DNA of 64,000 nucleotides, from contig NZ_FZOG01000005.1 in assembly GCF_900188155.1 (NCBI RefSeq), forward strand, positions 186,001-250,000, written 5' to 3'. Each line of letters opens with the position of its first letter. The stretch's first letter is position 1. The position numbers and the translations under genes were made by a program. The notes beneath the pieces are model-generated. The model saw only the letters and a list, made by a program, of their open reading frames with translations. It made no database searches and was not told the origin of the DNA. This DNA is from Pseudomonas segetis (GTDB taxonomy: Bacteria > Pseudomonadota > Gammaproteobacteria > Pseudomonadales > Pseudomonadaceae). Positions 1 through 9,035 of this stretch are shown piece by piece.

Positions 1-829
1 GGAAGGCGGTTTCGATCTGGCTTTCGATCTGGAAGCGGTTGAACAGGGGAACGCTGTCTTCGTACAGCTTGATCTTGCTGGCGTACTGCGGCATCACCTG
101 GCGGATGAAGCTCAGGGCTTCTTCCTGCGCTTCAACGCTGTCGACCAGTACTTCGCCGATGTCCTGGCGCAGGTAGTCGCGGATGGCGCGGATGATGACA
201 TTGCTTTCCTGGTAGATCAGGAACGGCGCGGCGCGGTCCTGGGAGGCTTCTTTGATTGCGCTCCACAGTTGCAGGAGGTAGTCGAGGTCCCACTGCATTT
301 CTTCGCTGCTACGGCCCAGGCCAGCGGTGCGAACGATCAGGCCCATGTCCACTGGAGCATTGAGGCCGTTGAGGGCTTCGCGCAATTCGTTACGCTCCTC
401 GCCTTCGATGCGGCGCGAGATACCACCAGCGCGAGGGTTGTTTGGCATCAGTACCAGGTAGCGGCCAGCCAGGCTGATAAAGGTGGTCAGGGCAGCGCCC
501 TTGTTGCCGCGTTCTTCTTTTTCGACTTGAACGATAACTTCCTGGCCTTCACTCAACACATCTTTGATGTTGACGCGGCCATCGGGGGCTTTCTTGAAGT
601 ACTCGCGGGAGATTTCTTTGAGGGGGAGAAAGCCATGACGCTCTGAGCCGAAGTCGACAAAAGCGGCTTCCAGGCTAGGTTCAACGCGGGTAATACGGCC
701 TTTGTAGATGTTGGCCTTTTTCTGTTCGCGAGCACCGGATTCAATGTCCAGGTCATAGAGGCGTTGGCCATCGACCAGAGCAACACGCAACTCTTCAGGT
801 TGAGTTGCGTTAATCAGCATTCTTTTCAT
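1..829 (-). CDS. rne: Ribonuclease E, N-terminal part (cut by window edge)
   Basis: RNase E is the essential endoribonuclease that starts mRNA decay, matures rRNA and tRNA precursors and scaffolds the degradosome at the inner membrane. Reading the minus strand from 829 gives [10 protein letters not shown], then an [15 protein letters not shown] stretch and the S1-domain region ([28 protein letters not shown]), close to known gamma-proteobacterial RNase E. About 276 codons are present; the rest of the catalytic domain and the C-terminal scaffold lie outside. Methionines at 829 and 820 are both possible starts; 829 matches the family N-terminus. It is divergent from rluC, as in other pseudomonads. 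A long structured leader precedes it (see 830-1345). Identity is very likely. Confidence 0.95.
   Translation of the reverse strand, partial: MKRMLINATQPEELRVALVDGQRLYDLDIESGAREQKKANIYKGRITRVEPSLEAAFVDFGSERHGFLPLKEISREYFKKAPDGRVNIKDVLSEGQEVIVQVEKEERGNKGAALTTFISLAGRYLVLMPNNPRAGGISRRIEGEERNELREALNGLNAPVDMGLIVRTAGLGRSSEEMQWDLDYLLQLWSAIKEASQDRAAPFLIYQESNVIIRAIRDYLRQDIGEVLVDSVEAQEEALSFIRQVMPQYASKIKLYEDSVPLFNRFQIESQIETAF
785..810 (-). repeat. Hairpin at the start of the rne reading frame
   Basis: A perfect 9-bp inverted repeat (785-793 with 802-810, 8-nt loop) covers codons 7 to 15 of rne. Its stem core, CGCAACTC/GAGTTGCG, is repeated in the leader at 1160-1186, so the two elements could pair in alternative ways. 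Confidence 0.7.
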
Positions 830-1021
830 GTAGTACCGTCGGTTTCCGTTGCATCGGAAGCGGCGTTCGGCAAACACGACGTTCAGAGTCGGTGTTAGGC
901 GCGTCAGAAACGGTTGTAAGGCGTTTCATTGTCGAGCGACGGTCAGCCAATTGTGCTGGGCCGCGACGGACGTCTCCTGCTTGCTGTATGTGACAGTAAG
1001 CACTAAGTCAGGAGGAGGAAT

Positions 1022-1087
1022 CAGCAACTGGTAGCGGACGAGATAAGGCGTCTTGATAAAGCTTATTGCTACGCAAGCCAGTTGCTG
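1022..1087 (-). repeat. Large hairpin in the rne leader
   Basis: A perfect 10-bp inverted repeat (1022-1031 with 1078-1087) encloses two inner pairings, TAGC/GCTA (1032-1035 with 1068-1071) and ATAAG/CTTAT (1043-1047 with 1062-1066). The result is a long nested stem, a candidate RNase E recognition structure. Confidence 0.65.
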
Positions 1088-1159
1088 TACATCTCCACCT
1101 TACACGTATCGCTGAAAATCCTGTGCCGCTCGCAAAATCCGTAGCGGGTTGGCTATTAC

Positions 1160-1186
1160 CGCAACTCACCAAAGGGGAGAGTTGCG
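1160..1186 (-). repeat. Second leader hairpin sharing its stem with the rne start
   Basis: An 8-bp inverted repeat, CGCAACTC (1160-1167) with GAGTTGCG (1179-1186), has an 11-nt loop. The stem is identical in sequence to the core of the hairpin inside the rne start region. Confidence 0.65.
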
Positions 1187-1351
1187 CATCATTATGTTCG
1201 AGGCTTTATTTCCGAATTCTTCGAGGGCCCATGTGGCCTTGCTAGCTCTGAAGAACCCGTCGGACGGCCTTGCGTCCCAAATGGGTTGCGTTGGTTGGGA
1301 TGGCAATTTAGCGAACATCTCCGAACCAGACCGCTTTTGGCGGCATTCGCG

Positions 1352-1380
1352 ACTATAACAGCAATGATTAAGTGCTTCAA
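1352..1380 (-). promoter_or_regulatory. Sigma-70 type promoter for rne
   Basis: On the minus strand TTGAAG (1380-1375) and TATAGT (1357-1352) are separated by exactly 17 bp. Transcription would start near 1345, leaving a leader of about 515 nt before rne. Confidence 0.7.
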
Positions 1381-1445
1381 ATCCATAAAAATTGTTATTA
1401 TCGGTACAGGGTCTGCTCCCGTTTCATTGCGAGCCGCGTTGCAGT

Positions 1446-1530
1446 GTAAAATCTCGCGAGGCTAGGCGGAGGACGCTGGTAATGGTTGTTCCCTTGCCAA
1501 GTTCTCCAACACCGCATGGCGAGATTTTAC
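1446..1530 (+). repeat. 12-bp perfect inverted repeat upstream of rluC
   Basis: GTAAAATCTCGC at 1446-1457 is exactly complementary to 1519-1530, with 61 bp between. It lies about 150 bp ahead of rluC, possibly in its leader. Whether it works in RNA or DNA cannot be told from sequence. I found no clear rluC promoter. Confidence 0.5.
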
Positions 1531-1676
1531 GCGCAACCCGAAGAGACGGGCCTGTTTTAGTGCGATACTGCGTTTTTCGACACTTATTTGGAACAACCAA
1601 ACTTCGTGTCTCGTGCCTTGTCTCGCGCTAAAGCAGGCTCCGGCGCGGCCGTGAACGAAACGAGAACAGACCCTTG

Positions 1677-2630
1677 ATGACAAATCCTTCCCCTCCAACC
1701 TCCGGCGTACAGCTGATAGAGGTTGCGCCGGAACTTGCCGGCCAACGCATTGATAACTTCCTGCGCACCCAATTAAAGGGTGTGCCAAAGACATTGATTT
1801 ACCGCATCTTGCGTAAAGGCGAGGTGCGTGTGAATAAAGGTCGGATCAAGCCTGAATACAAAATACAGGTGGGCGATATCGTCCGTGTCCCGCCATTGCG
1901 CCTGCCCGAACGAGATGAACCGGCGCCCCTGGCCTTGGGTTTGCTGGAGCGCCTTGAGGCGTCCATCGTCTATGAGGATAAAGCGCTGCTGGTGATCAAC
2001 AAGCCGGCAGGCATTGCCGTGCATGGTGGTAGTGGCCTCAATTATGGGGTGATCGAGGCGTTCCGCCAGCTACGTCCTGATGCCAAGGAGCTTGAGTTGG
2101 TGCACCGCCTTGACCGCGATACCTCCGGTTTGTTGATGATTGCGAAAAAACGCAGCATGTTGCGTCATCTGCACGAAGCCCTGCGCGGCGATGGCGTCGA
2201 CAAGCGCTACATGGCCTTGGTCCGAGGCAACTGGCCCACTGCAAAGAAGTCGGTTAACGCGCCGCTGCAAAAGAGCAACCTGCGTTCAGGCGAGCGCATG
2301 GTCGAGGTCAGTGACGAGGGCAAGGAGGCGTTGACGCGCTTTCGTGTGCTGCGTCGCTTTGGTGAGTTCGCCACCATAGTCGAGGCCAAGCCGGTGACGG
2401 GGCGTACCCATCAGATTCGCGTGCATGCCCAGTACGCCGGGCATTGTATCGCTGGCGATACCAAGTACGGTGATGATGATTTCAGTCGCGAAATTCGCGA
2501 TTTAGGCGGCAAGCGTCTGTTTCTGCACGCTTATGAGTTGGTCGTGCCGCTGCTGGATGGTGGCGAGCTTAAGCTCTCGGCCCCGGTTGATGACATGTGG
2601 GCGCGGACCGTGGAGCGCTTGAGTGTCTGA
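1677..2630 (+). CDS. rluC: 23S rRNA pseudouridine synthase RluC
   Basis: RluC isomerises uridines 955, 2504 and 2580 (E. coli numbers) of 23S rRNA. The protein has an N-terminal S4 RNA-binding domain (about residues 20-75) and the RluA-type catalytic domain with the HRLDRDTSG motif near residue 143, whose first Asp is the nucleophile. A TTG codon at 1674 directly precedes the ATG at 1677; I chose the ATG. Length of about 317 residues fits the family. The stop overlaps the start of the HAD gene by 8 nt, suggesting a rluC-HAD-sppA operon. RluD is the nearest alternative, but position beside rne argues for RluC. Confidence 0.93.
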   Translation: MTNPSPPTSGVQLIEVAPELAGQRIDNFLRTQLKGVPKTLIYRILRKGEVRVNKGRIKPEYKIQVGDIVRVPPLRLPERDEPAPLALGLLERLEASIVYEDKALLVINKPAGIAVHGGSGLNYGVIEAFRQLRPDAKELELVHRLDRDTSGLLMIAKKRSMLRHLHEALRGDGVDKRYMALVRGNWPTAKKSVNAPLQKSNLRSGERMVEVSDEGKEALTRFRVLRRFGEFATIVEAKPVTGRTHQIRVHAQYAGHCIAGDTKYGDDDFSREIRDLGGKRLFLHAYELVVPLLDGGELKLSAPVDDMWARTVERLSV

Positions 2631-3315
2631 TTATCGGTTGTTGATCTTTGATTGGGACGGCACTCTGGTTGATTCGATTGGTCGTATCGTCGAGGCCATG
2701 CACCGGGCGTCTGATGCCTGTGGCCTGGTTCGCTGCACTGATGATCAGGTCCGGGGCATAATCGGCCTGGGTTTGCCGGAAGCCATCGCGACCCTCTATG
2801 CGCAGCTGGATACTGCTGCCATCGAGACCTTTCGTGGTGTCTACAGTACGCAGTACCTGGCGCTCGAAGCTGAGCCTTCACCCTTGTTCGCCGGGGTTGA
2901 GGAATCGCTTGAGGCCTTTCGCGAGCAAGGTTATTTACTTGCCGTTGCAACCGGCAAGGGGCGCCATGGCTTGCAGCGTGTGCTTCAGGGGCGAGGCTGG
3001 AGTGAATATTTTGATGCCACGCGCTGCGCCGATGAAACGGCGAGCAAGCCGCAGCCATTGATGCTTGAGCAGTTGCTGGCTGAGTTCGGCCTGCAGGCGA
3101 GTCAGGCGCTGATGGTGGGTGATTCTTCGTTTGATTTGCAGATGGCGCACAATGCTGGAATGGATTGCGTGGCTGTAGGGTATGGCGCGCAGCCTCTGGA
3201 CGTTTTGCGCGGCTGCTCTCCGACGCTGGCGATTGAAGAGTTCATTGAGCTGCGCACCTGGCTGCAAGGGCGTGTAGATAGTCAACGAGTTGAGGTAAGC
3301 AGTTATGTCGGATGA
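2623..3315 (+). CDS. HAD-IA family phosphohydrolase
   Basis: This 230-residue protein starts with the HAD nucleophile motif DWDGTLVDS at residues 10-18. It has a cap region (about 25-90), motif II around VATGKG, a lysine in ASKPQP and motif IV in [12 protein letters not shown]. The overall pattern resembles phosphoglycolate phosphatase-like HAD-IA enzymes acting on small phosphorylated metabolites. The substrate is unknown. It starts with GTG at 2623, inside the end of rluC, and its own end overlaps sppA by 11 nt, so the three genes are probably translationally coupled. No signal peptide, so cytoplasmic. Confidence 0.85.
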   Translation: MSDYRLLIFDWDGTLVDSIGRIVEAMHRASDACGLVRCTDDQVRGIIGLGLPEAIATLYAQLDTAAIETFRGVYSTQYLALEAEPSPLFAGVEESLEAFREQGYLLAVATGKGRHGLQRVLQGRGWSEYFDATRCADETASKPQPLMLEQLLAEFGLQASQALMVGDSSFDLQMAHNAGMDCVAVGYGAQPLDVLRGCSPTLAIEEFIELRTWLQGRVDSQRVEVSSYVG

Positions 3316-4300
3316 GTGGAATTTGCCTGAGTCAGGCCAAGCAAAAGAATCCAGGGAAGATGCGAAAAGCTGGAAGCTGCTGGAAAAGACCTTGTTGGCG
3401 GGCGTGCAAGAGCAGCGTCGTTCGCGGCGCTGGGGGATTTTCTTCAAGTTGCTGACCTTTATTTATCTGTTTGGGGCTTTGGTGCTGTTCTCGCCCATGC
3501 TCAAGCTCGGTAAGGCGGGGGAGGTAGGCGGTGCCCATACAGCGCTGATCGAGGTGCGTGGCGTTATCGCCGACAAGGAAGCTGCCAGTGCCGACAATAT
3601 TGTTGGCAGCCTGCGCGCGGCTTTTGAGGATGAAAACACCAAGGGTGTGATCCTGCGTATCAACAGCCCGGGCGGGAGTCCGGTGCAGTCGGGCTATATC
3701 TATGACGAGATCAAGCGCCTGCGCGGCGAGCATCCGGATATCAAGCTGTATGCCGTTATCAGCGATATTGGCGCTTCGGGTGCCTATTACATCGCCAGCG
3801 CCGCAGATCAAATCTACGCCGACAAGGCCAGTCTTGTGGGTTCCATTGGCGTGACTGCGGCCAGTTTTGGCTTTGTTGGCCTGATGGACAAGCTGGGCGT
3901 GGATCGTCGTGTGTACACCTCGGGTGAGCACAAGGCCTTCCTTGATCCGTTCCAGCCGCCCAAGGCTGAAGAAACAGAGTTTTGGCAGGGCGTGCTTGAT
4001 ACCACTCACCAGCAATTTATCGACAGTGTGAAGAAGGGGCGTGGCGATCGTCTCAAGGTCGCTGAAAATCCGGAGTTGTTTTCAGGCTTGGTCTGGTCTG
4101 GCGAGCAGGCGCTGAAGCTTGGCTTGATTGATGGCCTGGGCAGCACCAGCTATGTGGCCCGTGATGTGATTGGGCAGAAAGAACTGGTCGATTTTACTGT
4201 GCAGGACTCGCCGCTGGATCGCTTTGCCAAGAAACTGGGCGCAAGCGTGGCGGAAAATATTGCGCTATGGATGGGCTTTCAGGGGCCGGCCTTGCGCTAG
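3305..4300 (+). CDS. sppA: Signal peptide peptidase SppA, short (S49) form
   Basis: This is a membrane-anchored serine protease of family S49 that degrades cleaved signal peptides. One transmembrane segment lies at about residues 42-64. The protease domain holds the GASGAYY motif with the likely catalytic Ser158 and, 52 residues later, Lys210 in GEHKAFLDPF; that spacing equals the Ser/Lys spacing of the Bacillus enzyme. At 331 residues it is the half-length form, not the 600-residue tandem form of E. coli. The ATG lies inside the preceding HAD gene. A strong terminator follows. Confidence 0.93.
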   Translation: MSDEWNLPESGQAKESREDAKSWKLLEKTLLAGVQEQRRSRRWGIFFKLLTFIYLFGALVLFSPMLKLGKAGEVGGAHTALIEVRGVIADKEAASADNIVGSLRAAFEDENTKGVILRINSPGGSPVQSGYIYDEIKRLRGEHPDIKLYAVISDIGASGAYYIASAADQIYADKASLVGSIGVTAASFGFVGLMDKLGVDRRVYTSGEHKAFLDPFQPPKAEETEFWQGVLDTTHQQFIDSVKKGRGDRLKVAENPELFSGLVWSGEQALKLGLIDGLGSTSYVARDVIGQKELVDFTVQDSPLDRFAKKLGASVAENIALWMGFQGPALR

Positions 4301-4317
4301 TCGCATCGCTTGGATTC

Positions 4318-4349
4318 AGCAAAAAGCCCGGTTTTTCGGGCTTTTTGCT
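4318..4349. terminator. Bidirectional terminator between sppA and yceF
   Basis: A perfect 13-bp stem (4318-4330 with 4337-4349) with A-rich and T-rich arms works on both strands, serving convergent sppA and yceF. Confidence 0.88.
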
Positions 4350-4480
4350 GTCTGGGTGCGATGTTCGGCAGGCTGGTTTCGTGGGACGGATAACGCTTCT
4401 TTATCCGCCATTGGCAGTGTCTGCGCCTGTATTGGATGGCGCTTTGATGGGCTGGCTTTGCATTGTCAGGCCCTGGCGGG

Positions 4481-5059
4481 TCAAGGGATTTGCCAGCCTT
4501 GCGCATGCAGCATGTCGACCAGGCGAATCAGTGGTAAGCCGATCAGGCTGTTGGCGTCGCTGCCTTCGGTGCTGCGAAACAGGCTCACGCCCAAGCCTTC
4601 AGCCTTGAAGCTGCCAGCGCAGTCGAGTGGCTGCTCGGCTTCCAGGTAGCGCTGGATCTGTTCTGGGGCGAGGTTGCGGAAGTGCACGGTAAAGGGTATG
4701 CAATCGACCTGGTATTGGCCGGTTGCGCTATTGAGCAATGTCAGGCCGGTCAGGAAGCTCACGCTCTTGCCGCTGGCGGCACTCAGTTGGCTAAAGGCCC
4801 GCTCCATGGTGTGTGGCTTGCCAAGGACCTGGTGATCCAGCACAGCCACCTGGTCGGAGCCAATGATGAGGTGATGTGCGTAGGTATTGCTCAGGGCGCG
4901 GGCTTTTTCCAGGGCCAGGCGCTTGACCATGTCGCTGGGTGTTTCATCATCGAGCCGGCTTTCATCGATATCTGGCGAGCTGCAGCTGAATGCAAGGTTG
5001 AGTCGGCTCAACAGTTCGCGGCGGTAGGGTGAGCTTGAGGCAAGAATCAGTGGCAGCAT
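4481..5059 (-). CDS. yceF: Maf-like nucleotide pyrophosphatase YceF
   Basis: Maf-family enzymes hydrolyse modified or non-canonical nucleotides; the YceF branch cleaves 7-methyl-GTP. The N-terminal LILASSSPYRRELL loop, the IGSDQVAVLD acidic motif near residues 67-76 and GSFKAEGLG near 148 are all present, and the 192-residue length is typical. It sits next to yceD-rpmF on the opposite strand, the genomic position that distinguishes YceF from the septum-linked Maf/YhdE paralog. Cytoplasmic. The exact substrate is inferred from the branch, not visible in sequence. Confidence 0.9.
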   Translation of the reverse strand: MLPLILASSSPYRRELLSRLNLAFSCSSPDIDESRLDDETPSDMVKRLALEKARALSNTYAHHLIIGSDQVAVLDHQVLGKPHTMERAFSQLSAASGKSVSFLTGLTLLNSATGQYQVDCIPFTVHFRNLAPEQIQRYLEAEQPLDCAGSFKAEGLGVSLFRSTEGSDANSLIGLPLIRLVDMLHAQGWQIP

Positions 5060-5262
5060 GCGGGGCCTGTTTGTCTTGTGAAAACAGCTATAAATAAGTC
5101 GATGCTCATGTAATGCCGAAAATTCTATATAAAGACCTTGCTGCTTTATATAGAAGGCTTTGAGTTGCTGTGGTCATGGCGATAAAACCGGCAAATATTG
5201 GCACCAAACTGACTTTGCCGAGGGTCGGTGGTCGTTTGTGCCGTAGATAAGCCTAATTTCCT

Positions 5263-5291
5263 TTGACAGGTACGGGTCTCATCCCTAGAAT
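5263..5291 (+). promoter_or_regulatory. Near-consensus sigma-70 promoter for the yceD-rpmF-plsX operon
   Basis: TTGACA (5263-5268) and TAGAAT (5286-5291) have a 17-bp spacer. The -10 box ends only nine bases before the yceD ATG, so the start site near 5297-5299 would give an almost leaderless mRNA. Confidence 0.85.
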
Positions 5292-5300
5292 GCGGCGCCT

Positions 5301-5828
5301 ATGTCGAATGGACCGATTCCACCTCACGTTGATCCGCGTAAGTTAGCAGATCGCACTGCCACCCTTGAGGGTGAGATTGCGCTTGCCGATTTACAAAGGC
5401 TCTGCAGCCCGCTTGCCGCTAACGACGGCAAGGTGCGCGCGAAGTTTTTCTTCGAGCGCGACGAGCGCAATGCTGTGGTTTTCCATAGCGAACTTGAGGT
5501 TGATGTCAAAATGGTTTGCCAGCGTTGTCTGGAACTGGTCGCTCTGCCGATCCAAAGCGCATGTGATTACGCTGTGGTGAAAGAAGGTGCGAATACCCAG
5601 TCTGTGCCGCAAGGCTATGACGTGCTGGAGTTGGGTGAAGATCCTTTGGATCTGCTTGCGCTGGTTGAGGATGAGCTCTTGCTTGCCTTGCCCATTGTCC
5701 CAGCTCATGACCCCGATGATTGCCAGCAGCCCGGTGGGCTCGATGAGCCTGAACCGAGCGAGGACGAGGTAACGCGGTCCAACCCGTTCAGTGTATTAGC
5801 ACAGTTAAAGCGTGACCCAAACGTTTAG
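5301..5828 (+). CDS. yceD: YceD family (DUF177) protein, 23S rRNA accumulation factor
   Basis: This 175-residue DUF177 protein is needed in E. coli for normal 23S rRNA accumulation; the molecular role is unclear. The family core MVCQRCLE with its CxxC pair lies near residues 70-77, and the C-terminus is very acidic. The N-terminus (SNGPIPPHVDP) matches pseudomonad homologs as I remember them, which supports the ATG at 5301 even though no SD can fit between the promoter and the codon. rpmF follows 12 nt downstream, the usual pairing. Confidence 0.9.
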   Translation: MSNGPIPPHVDPRKLADRTATLEGEIALADLQRLCSPLAANDGKVRAKFFFERDERNAVVFHSELEVDVKMVCQRCLELVALPIQSACDYAVVKEGANTQSVPQGYDVLELGEDPLDLLALVEDELLLALPIVPAHDPDDCQQPGGLDEPEPSEDEVTRSNPFSVLAQLKRDPNV

Positions 5829-5840
5829 GAGTTAATTAGT

Positions 5841-6023
5841 ATGGCTGTTCAGCAGAACAAAAAATCCCGTTCCGCCCGCGATATGCGCCGTTCCCACGAC
5901 GCCCTCGAAGGCAACGCTCTGTCCGTAGAGAAGAGCACCGGTGAAGTTCACCTGCGTCACCACGTATCGCCAGAAGGCGTATACAAAGGTCGCAAAGTGA
6001 TTGATAAGGGCGCTGACGAGTAA
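5841..6023 (+). CDS. rpmF: 50S ribosomal protein L32
   Basis: L32 is a small basic protein of the large ribosomal subunit. The sequence [20 protein letters not shown] is typical, and the 60-residue length is normal. It lacks the zinc-binding cysteines found in some bacterial L32 paralogs, so it belongs to the C-minus type. An SD (GGAG) precedes the ATG. Only 2 nt separate it from plsX, linking ribosome synthesis to phospholipid synthesis as in many proteobacteria. Confidence 0.96.
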   Translation: MAVQQNKKSRSARDMRRSHDALEGNALSVEKSTGEVHLRHHVSPEGVYKGRKVIDKGADE

Positions 6024-6025
6024 TC

Positions 6026-7036
6026 TTGTCCGCTCCAATCATCGCGATTGATGCAATGGGTGGGGACTTCGGTCCTCACTGCATTGTTCCGGCAAGTATC
6101 GCTTGCCTGCAGAAATACCCCTCGTTGCACCTGGTCCTCGTCGGCCAATCCCCTGTTATCCAGCGTCTGATTGACCAGCATCCTGGCATTGATCGCTCGC
6201 GCCTGAAAATTGTTCATGCCAGCGAAACCATTGCGATGGATGAGTCGCCTGCGCATGCCTTGCGCAACAAGACGGATGCCTCCATGCGCGTTGCCCTGGA
6301 TCTGGTTGGTTCAGGCCAGGCGGATGCCTGTGTCAGTGCAGGCAATACTGGTGCGTTGATGGCGCTGTCGCGCTATGTGCTCAAGACACTGCCTGGCATT
6401 GATCGACCTGCGATGATTACTGCGGTGCCGACACAGCAGGGCGTGTGTTACCTGCTTGACCTGGGGGCCAATGTTGATTGTTCGGCTGAGAACCTGTCGC
6501 AGTTTGCCGTAATGGGCGCTGTTGCCGCCGAGGCGCAAGGTATCCGCGCTCCGCGTGTTGCCTTGCTTAATGTCGGCACTGAGTTGATCAAGGGTAATCA
6601 GCAGGTGAGGGCGGCGGCTGCGTTGCTGCAACAAAACAGCGGGCTCAATTATGTCGGCTTCGTTGAAGGTGACGGCCTCTATCGTGGCGTTGCCGATGTG
6701 GTTGTGTGCGATGGTTTTGTCGGAAATATCGTTCTCAAGTCCAGCGAAGGCTTGGCCAGCATGATCTCTGGGCGCTTGGCGGACCTGTTCAAGGCTAACC
6801 TGTTGACCCGTGCCTTGGGGCTAATGGTTTTGCCTCTGTTAAAGCGCCTGCAGGGCGAATTGGCGCCAGCACAGCATAATGGTGCAAGCCTGCTGGGATT
6901 GCAGGGTATTGTTGTCAAAAGTCATGGCGCGGCTGATCAAACAGGCTTTCAGAGTGCAATTCGCCGAGCTTTGGCGGAAATCGAAGAAAATTTACCGCAA
7001 CGATTGCAGGGTCGCCTTGACGATCTGTTGCGCTAG
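6026..7036 (+). CDS. plsX: Phosphate acyltransferase PlsX
   Basis: PlsX makes acyl-phosphate from acyl-ACP, feeding PlsY in phosphatidic acid synthesis. It is a peripheral membrane enzyme. The N-terminal [13 protein letters not shown] motif, [10 protein letters not shown] near residue 108 and the [10 protein letters not shown] region near 230 are diagnostic, and 336 residues is the usual length. The start is TTG at 6026, just 2 nt after the rpmF stop, so translation is probably coupled. The fab genes follow after 107 bp. Confidence 0.95.
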   Translation: MSAPIIAIDAMGGDFGPHCIVPASIACLQKYPSLHLVLVGQSPVIQRLIDQHPGIDRSRLKIVHASETIAMDESPAHALRNKTDASMRVALDLVGSGQADACVSAGNTGALMALSRYVLKTLPGIDRPAMITAVPTQQGVCYLLDLGANVDCSAENLSQFAVMGAVAAEAQGIRAPRVALLNVGTELIKGNQQVRAAAALLQQNSGLNYVGFVEGDGLYRGVADVVVCDGFVGNIVLKSSEGLASMISGRLADLFKANLLTRALGLMVLPLLKRLQGELAPAQHNGASLLGLQGIVVKSHGAADQTGFQSAIRRALAEIEENLPQRLQGRLDDLLR

Positions 7037-7143
7037 AATGTGACTGCACTGGATGCTCGGACATCCAAGCGACAGCGTGTTGCGCGCAGGTTAGCTCCTG
7101 CGCCGACTTACCCGAGGTTAAAACAACACTAGGGATCTGTTTA

Positions 7144-8082
7144 ATGTCTGCATCATTTGCATTCGTCTTTCCTGGTCAAGGCTCGCAGTCCTTGGCCATG
7201 CTGGCCGACCTTGGCGCCCAGCACACAATCATTACCGACACCTTTGCCGAGGCTTCCACCGTGCTCGGTTACGATCTCTGGGCACTGACCCAGCAAGGTC
7301 CGGAAGAGCAACTTAATCAAACCGACAAGACCCAACCTGCGATTCTCACCGCGTCTATCGCTCTTTGGCGCTTGTGGTTGGCTGAGGGCGGCGCCAAGCC
7401 GGCCTTTGTTGCGGGCCACAGCCTGGGTGAGTATTCAGCCCTGGTCGCCGCTGGCAGCGTTACGCTGGCTGATGCGGTGAAGCTGGTTGAGCACCGTGGT
7501 CAATTAATGCAGCAGGCCGTACCTGCTGGCCAAGGCGGCATGGCGGCGATTCTCGGTCTTGAAGACGCTGATGTGCTGGCCGCTTGTGATGAAGCTGCGC
7601 AGGGTGAAGTGGTAAGTGCCGTGAACTTCAATGCCCCAGGCCAGGTGGTTATTGCCGGTAGTGCTGCTGCTGTGGCCCGCGCCATCGAAGTCTGCAAGGC
7701 GCGTGGTGCCAAGCGCGCCATGGCATTGCCAGTTAGCGTGCCCTCGCATTGTGCCTTGATGCGTCCGGCGGCTGAGCATTTTGCCGCGGCGGTATCGGCT
7801 ATCGACTGGCAAGCGCCGCAGATTCCGCTGGTGCAAAACGTCAGTGCTGCGGTGGTAGCTGACCTTGATGTGCTCAAGGCTGATCTCCTGGCGCAGCTGT
7901 ATAGCCCGGTTCGTTGGGTTGAATCTATCGTCTGCCTGTCCGAACAAGGTGTTACCGACCTGGTTGAGTGTGGCCCTGGCAAGGTGCTTTCGGGTCTGAA
8001 CAAGCGTTGTGTCAAAGGCATCAACACCCACAATCTGGAAACCCCAGACGCTTTCGCTGCTGCACGTGCGGCGTTGGCCTGA
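7144..8082 (+). CDS. fabD: Malonyl-CoA:ACP transacylase FabD
   Basis: FabD moves malonyl from CoA to ACP, supplying the extender unit for type II fatty acid synthesis. The FVFPGQGSQ start, the nucleophile motif GHSLGE (Ser93), a conserved arginine region and SVPSHCAL with the catalytic His near residue 200 are all visible. Length of 312 residues is normal. The gene ends 14 nt before fabG, in the standard fabD-fabG-acpP-fabF order. Confidence 0.96.
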   Translation: MSASFAFVFPGQGSQSLAMLADLGAQHTIITDTFAEASTVLGYDLWALTQQGPEEQLNQTDKTQPAILTASIALWRLWLAEGGAKPAFVAGHSLGEYSALVAAGSVTLADAVKLVEHRGQLMQQAVPAGQGGMAAILGLEDADVLAACDEAAQGEVVSAVNFNAPGQVVIAGSAAAVARAIEVCKARGAKRAMALPVSVPSHCALMRPAAEHFAAAVSAIDWQAPQIPLVQNVSAAVVADLDVLKADLLAQLYSPVRWVESIVCLSEQGVTDLVECGPGKVLSGLNKRCVKGINTHNLETPDAFAAARAALA

Positions 8083-8096
8083 TTGAGGAAGCAAGT

Positions 8097-8840
8097 ATGA
8101 GTTTGCAAGGTAAAGTTGCACTGGTAACCGGCGCCAGCCGTGGTATTGGCCAGGCTATTGCCCTTGAGTTGGGGCGTCAGGGCGCGGTTGTGATTGGTAC
8201 TGCGACTTCCGAGTCGGGCGCTGGTCGTATCACTGAAACGCTCAAGTCCAACGGCATCGAAGGCGTTGGCATGATGCTCGATGTCTGCAGTGACGAATCA
8301 GTCACTGCAGTGCTGGAAAACATTCAGAAACAGTTCGGCCAGCCGCTGGTTTTGGTCAACAATGCCGGCATTACCCGTGACAATTTAATGTTGCGGATGA
8401 AAGACGATGAATGGTTTGATGTCATCGATACCAACCTCAACAGCCTGTATCGCCTGTCGAAAGCTGTTTTGCGGGGTATGACCAAGGCGCGTTTTGGTCG
8501 TATTATCAATATTGGTTCGGTAGTGGGTGCCATGGGCAACGGCGGACAGGTAAACTACGCTGCCGCCAAGGCGGGACTCGAAGGTTTCGGTCGCGCACTG
8601 GCACGTGAAGTAGGGTCGCGTTCGATTACAGTGAACGCGGTGGCACCGGGCTTTATCGATACCGATATGACCCGTGAGTTGCCGGAAGCACAGCGAGAGG
8701 CGTTGTTGACACAGATTCCGCTGGGTCGTCTGGGGCAGGCACAAGAGATCGCAAATGTTGTCTCTTTCCTCGCTTCTGATGGCGCAGCATATGTCACAGG
8801 GGCTACTATCCCTGTGAATGGCGGGATGTACATGAGCTAA
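8097..8840 (+). CDS. fabG: 3-oxoacyl-ACP reductase FabG
   Basis: FabG uses NADPH to reduce 3-oxoacyl-ACP in each elongation cycle. It is a classical SDR: GASRGIG nucleotide loop at residues 13-19, NNAG at 88-91, and catalytic Ser141, Tyr154, Lys158. The open frame extends upstream into fabD, but the ATG at 8097 follows a GAGGAAG ribosome site and gives the usual 247 residues. Downstream, acpP has its own promoter. Confidence 0.96.
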   Translation: MSLQGKVALVTGASRGIGQAIALELGRQGAVVIGTATSESGAGRITETLKSNGIEGVGMMLDVCSDESVTAVLENIQKQFGQPLVLVNNAGITRDNLMLRMKDDEWFDVIDTNLNSLYRLSKAVLRGMTKARFGRIINIGSVVGAMGNGGQVNYAAAKAGLEGFGRALAREVGSRSITVNAVAPGFIDTDMTRELPEAQREALLTQIPLGRLGQAQEIANVVSFLASDGAAYVTGATIPVNGGMYMS

Positions 8841-8955
8841 ATGTGACGGCGGTCTTCAGAAAACTGTCATAGGTTTTGTCTAAAATCCGTTATAAAGCTG
8901 CAACAGGTTTATAGACAGATCGTTGAAGTGTTTTTGGGGCCACCCCGCATTCAGC

Positions 8956-8983
8956 TTGAAATGCTAAAAACCCTTTATATACT
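8956..8983 (+). promoter_or_regulatory. Promoter for acpP
   Basis: TTGAAA (8956-8961) and TATACT (8978-8983) have a 16-bp spacer. The predicted leader is about 45 nt. A separate strong promoter fits the high demand for acyl carrier protein. Confidence 0.72.
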
Positions 8984-9035
8984 GGCCGCACAGACAAGCT
9001 GCCTGGATTTGTCCAACTAGGAGTGAAAATACGGT

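Larger units (their letters stand above)
830..1345 (-). promoter_or_regulatory. Long structured 5' leader of rne
   Basis: About 515 nt separate the predicted rne start site from the rne start codon, and no protein gene is convincing on either strand here. The stretch holds two strong inverted repeats (1022-1087 and 1160-1186). In Escherichia coli, rne has a long leader with hairpins through which RNase E adjusts its own mRNA level. The same role here is an inference from position and structure. Confidence 0.6.

Noticed and set aside
269..646. 125-codon plus-strand frame at the left edge
   Set aside because: It is antisense to rne, whose protein is clearly recognisable.
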